Assembly: GCA_021802595.1 (NCBI GenBank)
Contig: JAJZRT010000169.1
Coordinates: forward strand, 1 to 7,552
Direction of reading: 5' to 3'
DNA from: Pseudomonadota bacterium
GTDB taxonomy: Bacteria; Pseudomonadota; Gammaproteobacteria; Burkholderiales; Thiobacillaceae
Length of the DNA stretch: 7,552 nucleotides
The notes beneath the pieces are model-generated. The model made no database searches and was not told the DNA's origin. It worked only from the letters and a program-made list of their open reading frames with translations. Shown here in pieces: positions 1 to 7,058 of this stretch (the stretch's first letter is position 1; each line of letters begins with the position of its first letter). The translations under genes were made by a program, and so were the position numbers.

Positions 1-282
1 CACTATCCCGCGATCGACATCGAACAGTCGATCAGCCGTGCCATGCACAACATCACGACGCTGGAACAGCAGCAGCTCGCGCGCCGCCTGAAGAAGCTCT
101 ATTCGCGCTACGAGCGCAGCCGCGACCTGATCAACGTCGGCGCCTACGCCGCCGGCACCGACCCCCTGCTGGACGAGGCCATCCGCCTGCAAGCCGGCAT
201 GGAGAATTTCCTGCAACAGGCCATCCACGAGCGCGCCGACGTGCAGGAAAGCCTGGCCGCACTCGCATCCATGTTCCAGTAA
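1..282 (+). CDS. fliI: FliI, flagellar export ATPase, C-terminal part (5' truncated by window edge)
   Basis: Only the last 93 codons are present, reading in frame from base 1 to a TAA at 280-282. The segment opens with HYPAIDIEQSISRAM, the junction motif between the ATPase core and the C-terminal helical domain of FliI/SctN-type ATPases. It continues with a charged helical stretch and the GAYAAGTDPLLDEAI segment typical of the family's C-terminus. The Walker A and B motifs would lie upstream of the window. FliI is a cytoplasmic, F1-beta-like ATPase. It forms a hexamer with FliJ as stalk and FliH as regulator, and helps feed substrates into the flagellar type III export gate. fliJ starts 25 bp downstream, the usual order. 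The first internal ATG (43) is not a real start because homologous sequence continues to the window edge. The identification is firm; FliI is preferred over virulence SctN because every neighbour is flagellar. Confidence 0.96.
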   Translation, partial: HYPAIDIEQSISRAMHNITTLEQQQLARRLKKLYSRYERSRDLINVGAYAAGTDPLLDEAIRLQAGMENFLQQAIHERADVQESLAALASMFQ

Positions 283-307
283 GCCTCCAACGAATCGAGC
301 ACATTGA

Positions 308-757
308 ATGGCCACCCCCTCCGCACTCAACACCCTGATCGATCTGGCGCACAAGGAAACCGACGAGGCAGCCAGGCTGCTGGGCGTCGCGCTGCGCACC
401 GGAGACGAGGCAGCACAGAAGCTCGATCTGCTGATGCAGTACCGCAATGACTATGCGGAACGCTGCCAGAACAGCCTGACCGCCGGGATCAGCACGACAC
501 ATCTCAACAACTTCCATGTGTTCATGCAAAAGCTCGACCACGCCATCTCGGGCCAGCAGAAGGTCGTCAACGACGCCCAGCACCGCATCGCCCAGGCGCG
601 CGCGGCCTGGCAGGCCTGCGAGCAGAAGAAGATGTCCTTCGTCACGCTGGCCGAACGGGCAAACAAGGAACAGTCGAAACGCGAGCTGTGGCGTGACCAG
701 AAACAGAACGACGAGCATGCCGCCCGGCGTTCGCAGCACAAACGAACCCCCTCCTGA
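308..757 (+). CDS. fliJ: FliJ, flagellar export stalk/chaperone-escort protein
   Basis: A 149-residue protein, close to the usual FliJ length of about 147. It is almost entirely charged and alpha-helical, with Leu/Ala heptad-like spacing from about residue 5 to 140 and no membrane segment or signal peptide, consistent with the antiparallel coiled-coil hairpin of the family. The family sits in the centre of the FliI hexamer like the gamma subunit of F1-ATPase, contacts FlhA, and recycles export chaperones. Sequence conservation in this family is low, so the call rests on size, composition and position directly between fliI and fliK. The ATG at 308 is the only sensible start. The 25-bp gap after fliI shows no clear Shine-Dalgarno sequence, so initiation may depend on translation of fliI. 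The C-terminus is basic and polar, a common FliJ feature. Confidence 0.9.
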   Translation: MATPSALNTLIDLAHKETDEAARLLGVALRTGDEAAQKLDLLMQYRNDYAERCQNSLTAGISTTHLNNFHVFMQKLDHAISGQQKVVNDAQHRIAQARAAWQACEQKKMSFVTLAERANKEQSKRELWRDQKQNDEHAARRSQHKRTPS

Positions 758-774
758 GACAGGACAGACATCCC

Positions 775-1995
775 ATGAACGCGACCCCCATGACGATCAC
801 GCCCGGCAATGCGGCTCAGGCCATGCCCCAGGCCGGCAAACAGGTGGATTCCGGCGCCCCGGACACGCCGTTCAGCCAGGTGCTGTCCGGCGAAATGGCC
901 CAGGCCCGGAAAAACGAGCCCCCGCGCGAAAGCAGGGACACCGGCACCAAGACCGAGCCGGCTTCCCGGCCCGCCGGCAAGACCGATTCCGCGCAGCAGA
1001 CCAAGGCAGGCGAAAAAGCCGCACACGACAAGGATGAGAAGACTCCGGCAGACGAGGCTGCGGCCGCACCGGAGACCTTGCTGGCGATCAACCCGGACGC
1101 GTTCAAGCCGACGGCGGCCCCGGCCGGCGCCCGGCCCACCCCGGCAGAGCCGGCATCCGTCATCCCGGAGGCCACGGCCGCATTGCTGGATACCCGCAAG
1201 GGGCGCGCCATTCCGGTCGCGCAGGCTGCCGGACCGGCGGTAGACAAACTGGCAACACCAACCGCGCAGCGAGCCGTCGACAACCGCGGAATGCAGGCCG
1301 TGCACGGAGCCGGCAATGGCCAGGTTACCCAGAAGCCCGACCTGCGCCTGCCCGGCGAAGACCTGCCTGCCATGACTGCACGGACGACCACGCCGGCAGA
1401 GACTGCCGCGGCCTTCCAGGAGCAGTTGGCGGCGGCCCGCGCCGCCGATTCCGCGCAGGCAGGCGAATCCCTGCCGGATCTCGCTGGCACTGCTGCGATG
1501 CGCGCCGCACCGCACCTCGCGGTCGATGCCGGGCTCGTGGCCACCGACGCTGCCTCCCCCCGGCTGGCGCCGACGGTCGGAACGGCTGCGTGGGGACACG
1601 CACTGGGCGAAAAACTGGTGTGGATGGCGGCAGGCACCCAGCAGACCGCCTCGCTTACCCTCAACCCGCCCAACCTGGGCCCGCTGCAGATCGTGGTGAA
1701 TGTCACCAATGACCAGGCCACGGCCAGCTTCTTCTCGGCCCAGCCCGAAGTTCGCCATGCGCTGGAAGCCGCCTTCCCGCGGCTGCGCGAAATGATGAAC
1801 GATGCCGGCATCCAGCTGGGGCAGGCAACGGTCAGTGCCGATACGCCGCAGCAACAGAACAACACGCCCGACCGTCAGGCGCAGCGCATCGCGCTCCCGT
1901 TCCCCGGCACGGATCCGGGCACACCGGCTACCCTGCAGACCGCCCAGGTACCGATCCGGCACGCCGGACGCGGCCTGGTCGATACCTTCGCCTGA
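775..1995 (+). CDS. fliK: FliK, flagellar hook-length control protein
   Basis: A 406-residue protein with the two-part FliK architecture. Residues 1-270 are low-complexity and rich in Ala, Pro, Thr and charged residues, with no predicted fold: the secreted, ruler-like region. Residues about 273-355 form the Flg_hook domain, marked by LTLNPPNLGPLQI at 294-306 followed by alternating beta-strand residues and an amphipathic helix (about 324-345). The tail ends in GRGLVDTFA. FliK is exported during hook assembly. Its C-terminal domain acts on FlhB to switch export from rod/hook to filament substrates once the hook reaches length. The ATG at 775 has AGGA at 761-764; an in-frame ATG at 790 (codon 6) is an alternative that hardly changes the protein. 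It follows fliJ by 17 bp and ends 126 bp before fliL. The conserved acidic position of the usual PEELG-type motif is Asn here (N300). Confidence 0.94.
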   Translation: MNATPMTITPGNAAQAMPQAGKQVDSGAPDTPFSQVLSGEMAQARKNEPPRESRDTGTKTEPASRPAGKTDSAQQTKAGEKAAHDKDEKTPADEAAAAPETLLAINPDAFKPTAAPAGARPTPAEPASVIPEATAALLDTRKGRAIPVAQAAGPAVDKLATPTAQRAVDNRGMQAVHGAGNGQVTQKPDLRLPGEDLPAMTARTTTPAETAAAFQEQLAAARAADSAQAGESLPDLAGTAAMRAAPHLAVDAGLVATDAASPRLAPTVGTAAWGHALGEKLVWMAAGTQQTASLTLNPPNLGPLQIVVNVTNDQATASFFSAQPEVRHALEAAFPRLREMMNDAGIQLGQATVSADTPQQQNNTPDRQAQRIALPFPGTDPGTPATLQTAQVPIRHAGRGLVDTFA

Positions 1996-2121
1996 CCCGG
2001 TCGCCCCGGCATCAAACGATATGCGTCCCTTTTCCCCCTCTTTTTGCGGAATCGAAGACGCGGGTTTCTTTCGATAATGACCACCATCTGCCCCCCATTG
2101 CCCCTATAGAGGAACGCATCG
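1996..2121 (+). promoter_or_regulatory. fliK-fliL intergenic gap, possible promoter region for the fliL-R operon
   Basis: This 126-bp non-coding gap is the longest on the plus strand; all other junctions in the fliI-fliR run are 25 bp or less. It contains a pyrimidine-rich run (about 2027-2045) and a comparatively AT-rich patch with GATAAT at 2073-2078, a 5/6 match to the sigma-70 -10 hexamer. I could not find a matching -35 at 16-18 bp. The overlapping CGATAA resembles the end of a sigma-28 -10 box, but no TAAAGTTT-like element lies 11 bp upstream. No sigma-54 GG-N10-GC pair fits the TTGC at 2044-2047. In enterobacteria fliLMNOPQR is transcribed separately from fliFGHIJK, so a promoter here is plausible by analogy, but the sequence support is weak. 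Confidence 0.25.
2109..2114 (+). promoter_or_regulatory. Ribosome binding site of fliL
   Basis: GAGGAA lies 7 nt before the ATG at 2122 and is among the stronger Shine-Dalgarno sequences in the window. It fixes the fliL start, and suits a gene that opens a transcription unit or restarts translation after a long gap. Confidence 0.75.
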
Positions 2122-2613
2122 ATGGCCGCACCTGCCGTACCTGTCGAAGTCGCCGAGGCCGAGGAAGCCGCCCCGGCCAGGAAATCGAAGAAAAAACTGT
2201 TCATCATCGTCGGCGCCATTGTGGTGCTGCTGGGGGGTGGCGCCGGCGCGTGGTTTTTCATGCAGGGTGGCCACGCCACCGCCAAGGAGGCAGAAGCGCC
2301 CAAGGTTCCGGTGTACCTGCCGCTCGAGACCTTCACGGTCAATCTCCAGGGAAGCGAACAGTACCTGCAGACCGACATCACGCTGCAGGTAAGCGACGCT
2401 GCCCAGGTCGACGCCATCAAGCTTCACATGCCGCGCGTCCGCAGCCGTCTGCTGACCCTGCTCTCCAGCAAGCAGGCCGATGAACTGGTCACCGCCGCCG
2501 ACAAGAAAAAACTGGCGCAGGAAATCCTGGCCCAGGTCAAGCAGCCGTTCGATCCCAACGGCAAACCGCAGCAGGTGGACGACGTGCTGTTCACCACCTT
2601 CGTGATCCAGTAA
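2122..2613 (+). CDS. fliL: FliL, flagellar basal-body/stator-associated membrane protein
   Basis: A 163-residue single-pass inner-membrane protein of normal family length (about 155). Residues 1-19 are acidic and Ala/Pro-rich. A basic cluster (RKSKKK, 20-25) precedes one transmembrane helix at about 26-47. The rest is the periplasmic FliL domain, opening with LPLETFTVNL (66-75) and followed by a YLQTDITLQV strand. The positive cluster before the helix places the N-terminus in the cytoplasm. FliL forms rings around MotA/MotB stators in other bacteria and supports torque, and in some species swarming. The C-terminus ends in the typical DVLFTTFVIQ. It is the first gene after the 126-bp gap and is followed by fliM after 13 bp. 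Confidence 0.95.
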   Translation: MAAPAVPVEVAEAEEAAPARKSKKKLFIIVGAIVVLLGGGAGAWFFMQGGHATAKEAEAPKVPVYLPLETFTVNLQGSEQYLQTDITLQVSDAAQVDAIKLHMPRVRSRLLTLLSSKQADELVTAADKKKLAQEILAQVKQPFDPNGKPQQVDDVLFTTFVIQ

Positions 2614-2626
2614 GAAGACACTATCC

Positions 2627-3631
2627 ATGGCCGACAACTTTCTCTCGCAGGATGAAGTCGACGCGCTGCTGAAAGGCGTGACCGGCGAAGTCGACGAGTC
2701 GCCGGCCGAATCGGACGATCATTCGGGTGTCCGCCCGTACAACCTCGCCACGCAGGAACGCATCGTGCGCGGCCGGATGCCGACGCTCGAGATCATCAAC
2801 GAGCGGTTTGCGCGCCTGCTTCGCATCGGTCTCTACAACTTCCTGCGCCGCGGGGTGGAAATCTCGGTCGGCCCGGTGCGGGTGTCCAAGTACAGCGAGT
2901 TCATCCGCAACCTGGTCGTTCCCACCAACCTCAATCTGGTGCAGTTCAAGCCGCTGCGCGGCACGGCGCTGATGATCTTCAATCCCGACCTGGTCTTTCT
3001 CATGGTCGACAACCTGTTTGGCGGCGACGGGCGCTTCCACACCCGCGTCGAGGGGCGCGACTTCACCCAGACCGAACATCGCATCATCCAGCGCGTCCTG
3101 AACATCGTGTTCGAGGCCTATTCGAAATCCTGGGAGCCGGTCTACCCGATCGAATTCGAGTTCATCCGCTCGGAAATGAACACCCAGTTCGCCAACATCG
3201 CGACCCCCAACGAAGTGGTGGTGGCGGTCACCTTTGCCATCGAACTCGGCCAGATCAGCGGCGAAATGCACATGTGCATGCCGTATTCGATGATCGAGCC
3301 GATCAAGGATCTGCTCACCAGCGCCCTGCAGGCCGAAAACCTGGAGGTCGACAAGCGCTGGATCCGCCTCATGCGGCAACAGGTCCAGATGGCGGAAGTC
3401 GAGATCGTCGCCGACCTCGGCACGGCTGCCGTCAGCCTGCGCGACATCGTCGACATGAAGGTGGGCGACATCATCCCGCTCGACATTCCGCAAACGATCG
3501 AGGCCAAGGTGGACGGCGTCCCGGTCATGGAATGCGCCTACGGAAAATTCAACGGTCAATACACCTTGCGGGTCGAGAAACTGTTGTCGACCAGCGTGAG
3601 CGAGCCACAAACAGGAGATCAGCATGCCTGA
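2627..3631 (+). CDS. fliM: FliM, flagellar motor switch protein
   Basis: A 334-residue protein, the same length as the enterobacterial homologue. The N-terminal LSQDEVDALL (6-15) is the conserved peptide that binds phosphorylated CheY, followed by an acidic linker. The middle CheC-like domain (about 45-240) carries DNLFGGDGR (128-136) with the GGxG motif that contacts FliG. The C-terminal SpoA/FliN-like domain (about 258-322) includes LRDIVDMKVGDIIPLDIP. FliM forms the wall of the cytoplasmic C-ring and converts CheY-P binding into a change of rotation direction. The ATG at 2627 lies 13 bp after fliL with only a weak purine-rich TAAGAAG upstream; the start is secure because the CheY-binding peptide begins at residue 6. 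Its last 8 bases overlap fliN. Its regulator CheY is encoded on the opposite strand at the other end of the window. Confidence 0.98.
   Translation: MADNFLSQDEVDALLKGVTGEVDESPAESDDHSGVRPYNLATQERIVRGRMPTLEIINERFARLLRIGLYNFLRRGVEISVGPVRVSKYSEFIRNLVVPTNLNLVQFKPLRGTALMIFNPDLVFLMVDNLFGGDGRFHTRVEGRDFTQTEHRIIQRVLNIVFEAYSKSWEPVYPIEFEFIRSEMNTQFANIATPNEVVVAVTFAIELGQISGEMHMCMPYSMIEPIKDLLTSALQAENLEVDKRWIRLMRQQVQMAEVEIVADLGTAAVSLRDIVDMKVGDIIPLDIPQTIEAKVDGVPVMECAYGKFNGQYTLRVEKLLSTSVSEPQTGDQHA
3613..3617 (+). promoter_or_regulatory. Ribosome binding site of fliN, inside the fliM 3' end
   Basis: AGGAG sits within the final codons of fliM, 6 nt before the fliN ATG at 3624. It fixes the fliN start and produces the 8-bp overlap. 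This arrangement suggests coupled translation of two proteins needed in a fixed ratio in the C-ring. Confidence 0.75.
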
Positions 3632-4019
3632 AGACGTCACCCAAACCATCGCCGAGGACGACTGGGCAGCCGCCATGGCAGAACAGGCGACCCCTGTCAC
3701 GCCGAGCCCGGCAGTCTTCCAGGATCTGTCCGGCGCCACCGCATCGGGTGGACTGGCCAAGGATATCGACTTCATCCTGGACATCCCGGTGCTGCTTACC
3801 GTGGAACTCGGTCGCACCAAGATCGCGATCAAGAACCTGCTGCAGCTGGCCCAGGGATCGGTGGTCGAGCTCGATGGGCTGGCGGGCGAGCCGATGGATG
3901 TGCTCGTCAACGGCTGCCTGATCGCCCAGGGTGAAGTGGTGGTGGTGAACGACAAGTTCGGCGTGCGCCTCACCGACATCATCACCCCCGCCGAACGGAT
4001 CCGGAAGCTCAACAAGTGA
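3624..4019 (+). CDS. fliN: FliN, flagellar motor switch protein
   Basis: A 131-residue protein, near the family's usual 137. Residues 1-45 are acidic and poorly conserved, with the DDWAAAMAEQ segment common near FliN N-termini. Residues about 48-125 form the SpoA (surface presentation of antigens) domain, starting DIDFILDIPVLLTVELGRT and ending with FGVRLTDII. FliN multimerises with the homologous C-terminal domain of FliM to form the base of the C-ring, binds FliH to localise the export ATPase, and takes part in switching. The start at 3624 overlaps the fliM stop by 8 bp in another frame and is supported by AGGAG. The stop overlaps the fliO start by 4 bp (GTGA). The short form with one SpoA domain separates it from FliY, which carries an extra CheC-like domain. 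Confidence 0.97.
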   Translation: MPEDVTQTIAEDDWAAAMAEQATPVTPSPAVFQDLSGATASGGLAKDIDFILDIPVLLTVELGRTKIAIKNLLQLAQGSVVELDGLAGEPMDVLVNGCLIAQGEVVVVNDKFGVRLTDIITPAERIRKLNK

Positions 4020-4453
4020 GGCACCTTGCCGTCGCCATGGCGCTGGGGCTTCCGATGCTGGCGCGCGCGGCCGATGCCGCTGCGCCGACGCCGGCCGTCT
4101 CGGCTGCGGGCAGCCTGCTCCAGGTCTTCATCGGCCTCGTCGCCGTATTGCTGCTGATTGCCGCCACCGCCTGGGTGGCCAAACGCTTCGGCGTCACCCG
4201 CGGCAGCGCGTCCAGCGTGTTGCAGGTGGTCGGCAGCGCCTCCGTCGGCGCGCGCGAGCGGGTCGTGGTGGTCGAAGTCGGCGAATCGTGGCTGGTGGTG
4301 GGCGTGGCCCCTGGCAGCGTCAACGCCCTGACGACACTGCCCAAGGGCACGCTGCCGTCCCCGGCCGGTTCTCCCCTCGGTTCGCCGTTTGCCGCGCGCC
4401 TGCAACAACTGATCGAGAAGCCCCCATTCGGGGACAAGCGCCGTGGGAAATAA
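4016..4453 (+). CDS. fliO: FliO, flagellar biosynthesis protein
   Basis: A 145-residue membrane protein starting at a GTG (4016) that overlaps the fliN stop as GTGA; GGAAG at 4003-4007 is 8 nt upstream. The N-terminus looks like a signal peptide (R2, H3, hydrophobic 4-16, A-R-A at 16-18). A second hydrophobic helix spans about 34-55, followed by a basic stretch and the FliO domain with strands [20 protein letters not shown]. The C-terminus is Pro- and Lys/Arg-rich. FliO is a scaffold that assembles and stabilises the FliP/FliR export-gate complex; it is not part of the finished pore. An in-frame ATG at 4037 (codon 8) is a rival start but would remove the charged N-region and lacks a good ribosome site. 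FliO diverges fast, so identity rests on both topology and position between fliN and fliP. Confidence 0.92.
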   Translation: MRHLAVAMALGLPMLARAADAAAPTPAVSAAGSLLQVFIGLVAVLLLIAATAWVAKRFGVTRGSASSVLQVVGSASVGARERVVVVEVGESWLVVGVAPGSVNALTTLPKGTLPSPAGSPLGSPFAARLQQLIEKPPFGDKRRGK

Positions 4454-5201
4454 GCTGCACCGCCGCATGATGCATGCGCTCCTCGTCGTGGCAGCCCTCC
4501 TGCTGCCTTCCCTGGCGCTGGCCCAGGGCGCCGGGCTGCCAGCCTTCACCAGCACCCCCAGCGGCGGCGGCCAGACCTATACGCTGAGCCTGCAGACCCT
4601 GCTGCTGCTCACCTCGCTGTCCTTCCTCCCGGCCGCGCTGCTGATGATGACCAGCTTCACCCGCATCATCATCGTGCTCTCCTTGCTGCGCCATGCGCTG
4701 GGCACCCAGTCGTCGCCGCCCAACCAGGTGATGATCGGGCTGGCGCTGTTCCTGACCCTGTTCGTGATGGGGCCGACGCTCGACAAGATCTACGTCGAGG
4801 CCTACCAGCCGCTTTCCGAGAACCGCATCCAGATGGGCGAGGCGCTCGACAAGGGCGCCGTGCCGCTGCGCGCATTCATGATGAAGCAGACGCGCGAGAC
4901 CGATCTTGCCCTGTTCGTGAAGATGTCGGGCGCGGCCGCGCCGAAAACCGCCGCCGACATCCCGATGCGCGTGCTGATCCCCGCCTACATCACCAGCGAA
5001 CTCAAGACTGCCTTCCAGATCGGCTTTGCCGTGTTCATCCCCTTCCTCATCATCGACATGGTCGTCGCCAGCATCCTGATGGCGATGGGGATGATGATGG
5101 TGTCGCCCGCCATCGTTTCGCTGCCCTTCAAGATCATCCTGTTCGTGCTGGTGGACGGCTGGAACCTGCTGCTGGGCTCGCTCGCGCAAAGCTTTTACTG
5201 A
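4443..5201 (+). CDS. fliP: FliP, flagellar type III export gate protein
   Basis: A 252-residue polytopic protein (family about 245). It begins with a cleavable signal peptide: charged K4-R8, hydrophobic 12-24, A-L-A at 25-27. FliP is one of few inner-membrane proteins with such a signal. The conserved blocks include [18 protein letters not shown] (70-87), the signature [17 protein letters not shown] (from 179), and MGMMMVSP with three Met at 217-219. In the Salmonella protein the equivalent methionines form the gasket closing the pore. Five FliP subunits with FliQ and FliR make the helical export gate in the MS ring. The start is a GTG at 4443, overlapping fliO by 11 bp, with GGGGA 8 nt upstream. 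ATGs at 4467 and 4470 would lose the signal peptide's positive charges. The C-terminus, [15 protein letters not shown], is typical and complete. Confidence 0.97.
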   Translation: MGNKLHRRMMHALLVVAALLLPSLALAQGAGLPAFTSTPSGGGQTYTLSLQTLLLLTSLSFLPAALLMMTSFTRIIIVLSLLRHALGTQSSPPNQVMIGLALFLTLFVMGPTLDKIYVEAYQPLSENRIQMGEALDKGAVPLRAFMMKQTRETDLALFVKMSGAAAPKTAADIPMRVLIPAYITSELKTAFQIGFAVFIPFLIIDMVVASILMAMGMMMVSPAIVSLPFKIILFVLVDGWNLLLGSLAQSFY

Positions 5202-5213
5202 CGGAGAAATGCC

Positions 5214-5483
5214 ATGACGCCCGAAAGCGTAATGACCCTGGGCCGTACCGCCATGGAAATGACCATCCTGGTGGCCTCCCCTGTCCTGCTGGTCACCCTG
5301 GTGGTCGGCCTGATCGTCAGCGTCTTCCAGGCCGCCACCCAGATCAACGATGCCAGCCTCTCGTTCATCCCCAAGATCATCGCGGTGCTCGCCACCTTTG
5401 CCATTGCCGGCCCATGGATGCTGACGGTCATGACCGACTACATGCGGCGGGTGTTGACCGACCTGCCCGGCATGGTCGGCTAG
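5214..5483 (+). CDS. fliQ: FliQ, flagellar type III export gate protein
   Basis: An 89-residue protein, exactly the usual family length, with two transmembrane helices (about 17-37 and 55-75) joined by the conserved cytoplasmic loop FQAATQINDASLSFIPK (38-54). FliQ wraps around the FliP/FliR core as helical hairpins in the export gate (stoichiometry 5:4:1 for P:Q:R in Salmonella). The ATG at 5214 is preceded by GGAGAA (5203-5208) and lies 12 bp after the fliP stop. The ATG at 5209 is out of frame. Confidence 0.97.
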   Translation: MTPESVMTLGRTAMEMTILVASPVLLVTLVVGLIVSVFQAATQINDASLSFIPKIIAVLATFAIAGPWMLTVMTDYMRRVLTDLPGMVG

Positions 5484-5499
5484 TTCCCGTCAGGCTTCC

Positions 5500-6285
5500 A
5501 TGATCAGCCTCACCGATGCCCAGATCAACGCCTGGCTCATCAGCTTCATCTGGCCCCTGACACGCATACTCGGCCTGATCATGGTGGCGCCGGTATTCGC
5601 CCACAGTTCAGTGCCCCGGCGCGTCAGGATCGGGCTGGGCGTGTTCATCGCCCTGATCATCGCACCCACGCTGCCGCCCATGCCCGATGTAGGACTCGGC
5701 TCATGGCAGGGGCTGCTCATCCTGATCCAGCAGCTCCTCATCGGCATGGCGATCGGCTTCATCATGCGTGTCGTGTTTGCTGCGGTCGAGGCGGCGGGCG
5801 AGATCGTCGGCCTGCAGATGGGGCTTGGATTCGCGACCTTCTTCGACCCACAAAGTGCCGGCCAGACCCTCGTGATTTCCCAGTTCTTCAATCTGCTGGC
5901 GACGCTGCTGTTCATGGCGGTCAACGCCCATCTGCTGTTGCTGCGCGTGCTGACCGAAAGCTTCAGGAGCCTGCCCATCAGCCCGCAGCCGCTCGCTGCC
6001 GCGGGGTTCTACACAGTGTCCGGCTACGGTTCCACCGTGTTTTCCGTCGGCCTGCAGCTGGCGCTGCCGCTGATCGCCATCCTGCTGATGACCAACCTGG
6101 CGCTCGGCATCCTCACGCGCTCGGCACCCCAGCTCAATATCTTTGCGATCGGCTTTCCCATCACGCTGGGTGTGGGTCTGATCGCGCTGGACGTGACCCT
6201 GCCCTACTTCACACCCCAGCTCGAACACGTCTTCCAGAACGGGTTCGAGGCCACGGCCCAGGTCATCCGGACACTGCGTCCTTAG
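5500..6285 (+). CDS. fliR: FliR, flagellar type III export gate protein
   Basis: A 261-residue, strongly hydrophobic protein, the same length as the enterobacterial homologue, with several membrane segments (about 15-32, 44-58, 72-90, 128-148, 183-205, 214-232). The conserved features are LGFATFFDP (109-117), the loop that lines and plugs the gate, and RSAPQLNIFAIGFPIT starting at R207. FliR is present once per export gate and structurally resembles a fused FliP and FliQ. The ATG at 5500 lies 16 bp after fliQ with only AGG at 5492-5494 as a ribosome site, so initiation is probably helped by translation of fliQ. It is not fused to FlhB, as happens in some clostridia. It is the last plus-strand gene, and the inverted repeat just downstream ends the operon. 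Confidence 0.97.
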   Translation: MISLTDAQINAWLISFIWPLTRILGLIMVAPVFAHSSVPRRVRIGLGVFIALIIAPTLPPMPDVGLGSWQGLLILIQQLLIGMAIGFIMRVVFAAVEAAGEIVGLQMGLGFATFFDPQSAGQTLVISQFFNLLATLLFMAVNAHLLLLRVLTESFRSLPISPQPLAAAGFYTVSGYGSTVFSVGLQLALPLIAILLMTNLALGILTRSAPQLNIFAIGFPITLGVGLIALDVTLPYFTPQLEHVFQNGFEATAQVIRTLRP

Positions 6286-6300
6286 CGGGCCACAAAACGC

Positions 6301-6340
6301 AGGAGGCAAGCGGCAGGGGTTTCCCTGCGGCTTGCCTCCT
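6301..6340. terminator. Bidirectional terminator hairpin between convergent fliR and cheZ
   Basis: Two 18-nt arms (6301-6318 and 6323-6340) are inverted copies with 17 of 18 positions paired; the only mismatch is 6312 with 6329 (G opposite G). They enclose a 4-nt GTTT loop. The hairpin begins 16 bp after the fliR stop and ends 22 bp from the cheZ stop. On the minus strand it is followed by GCGTTTTG, a short U-run fitting an intrinsic terminator for cheY-cheZ. On the plus strand no T-run follows, so stopping there may need Rho, or the hairpin may mainly protect the mRNA 3' end. Confidence 0.85.
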
Positions 6341-6361
6341 GAACCCTGATGCCTGTATCGG

Positions 6362-7057
6362 TCAGAAACCGAGGCTGTCGAGCAGGTCGTCCACCTGGCT
6401 CTGGTCGGCCACCACGTCGCTCTTGTTCGCGGGGTTGATCTGCGGGCCATTGAGCAGGCTGCTGCCGGATTCCCGCTTCGCTTCCGCCGGCGCATAGTCG
6501 ATCAGCAACTGCACCAGCTGCTGCTCCAGGTTGTGTGCAAGATCGGTCACCCTGCGGATCACCTGGCCGGTGAGGTCCTGAAAATCCTGGGCCATCATGA
6601 TGTCCAGCAACTGCTGCTTGGTCGCGCTGGTGTCATTGCGCATGTCCGCCAGGCATTGCATGGTCATGGTCGCCATGTCGCGGTAATTGGCTTCCGAAAA
6701 GGGCGCCTTGAAGGTTGCCTGCCAGCCGTTAAGGATTTCGTCGGCGCCCGCGTCGATCCGCTCCTGCAGGGGAATCGCAGTATCGGTGGCGTTCAGCACG
6801 CGCTGCGCGGCCTGCTCGGTCATGCGTGCCACATAGTTGAGGCGCTCGCGCACATCGGGAATGTCCGTCGTCGCCTTTTCCAGCACCTTGTCCAGCCCCA
6901 GCTCGCGCAGGCTGTCGTGCAGGGTCCGGGTAATCTGGCCGATCCGTGCGAGCATCTCGTCCGATTCGCATGCCTCGCCGACATTGGCGGCAGGCTGCAC
7001 GGTGGCGGACACGTCCTGTACGGCGCACGCGGCGGAGCCGACGAATTGCGTATCCAA
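6362..7057 (-). CDS. cheZ: CheZ, CheY-P phosphatase
   Basis: A 231-residue protein, mostly long amphipathic helices. The catalytic segment MMAQDFQDLTGQVIRR is at 154-169; D161 and Q165 correspond to the metal-orienting Asp143 and water-positioning Gln147 of the E. coli enzyme. The last 12 residues (SQVDDLLDSLGF) form the C-terminal helix that grips CheY-P, nearly identical to the E. coli tail. CheZ dephosphorylates CheY-P so that swimming responds quickly. I place the start at TTG 7057: AGGAG at 7068-7064 is 6 nt upstream, one base separates it from the cheY stop, and the first internal ATG (codon 35) would cut into the N-terminal helix. The longer in-frame opening back to 7171 would only read cheY out of frame. 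The N-terminus is about 18 residues longer than in E. coli (214 residues). Confidence 0.96.
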   Translation of the reverse strand: MDTQFVGSAACAVQDVSATVQPAANVGEACESDEMLARIGQITRTLHDSLRELGLDKVLEKATTDIPDVRERLNYVARMTEQAAQRVLNATDTAIPLQERIDAGADEILNGWQATFKAPFSEANYRDMATMTMQCLADMRNDTSATKQQLLDIMMAQDFQDLTGQVIRRVTDLAHNLEQQLVQLLIDYAPAEAKRESGSSLLNGPQINPANKSDVVADQSQVDDLLDSLGF

Positions 7058-7058
7058 G

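Noticed and set aside
451..1962. A 503-codon open frame on the minus strand across fliJ and fliK
   Set aside because: It is antisense to well-supported genes, low-complexity and Arg/Gly/Cys-rich, with no credible ribosome site or domain: a GC shadow frame.
2034..2047. A possible sigma-54 promoter around TTGC at 2044
   Set aside because: The required GG ten bases before GC is CC here, so the invariant -24 element is missing.
2070..2077. A possible sigma-28 -10 box (TTCGATAA) before fliL
   Set aside because: It matches only 6/8, and no TAAAGTTT-like element occurs about 11 bp upstream, unlike the clear promoter before cheY.
2621..4555. A 644-codon open frame on the minus strand across fliM-fliN-fliO and into fliP
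   Set aside because: It lies wholly antisense to genes with clear family motifs. Its translation is rich in Arg, His, Asp and Gly without recognisable domains, as expected when GC-biased codons are read backwards.
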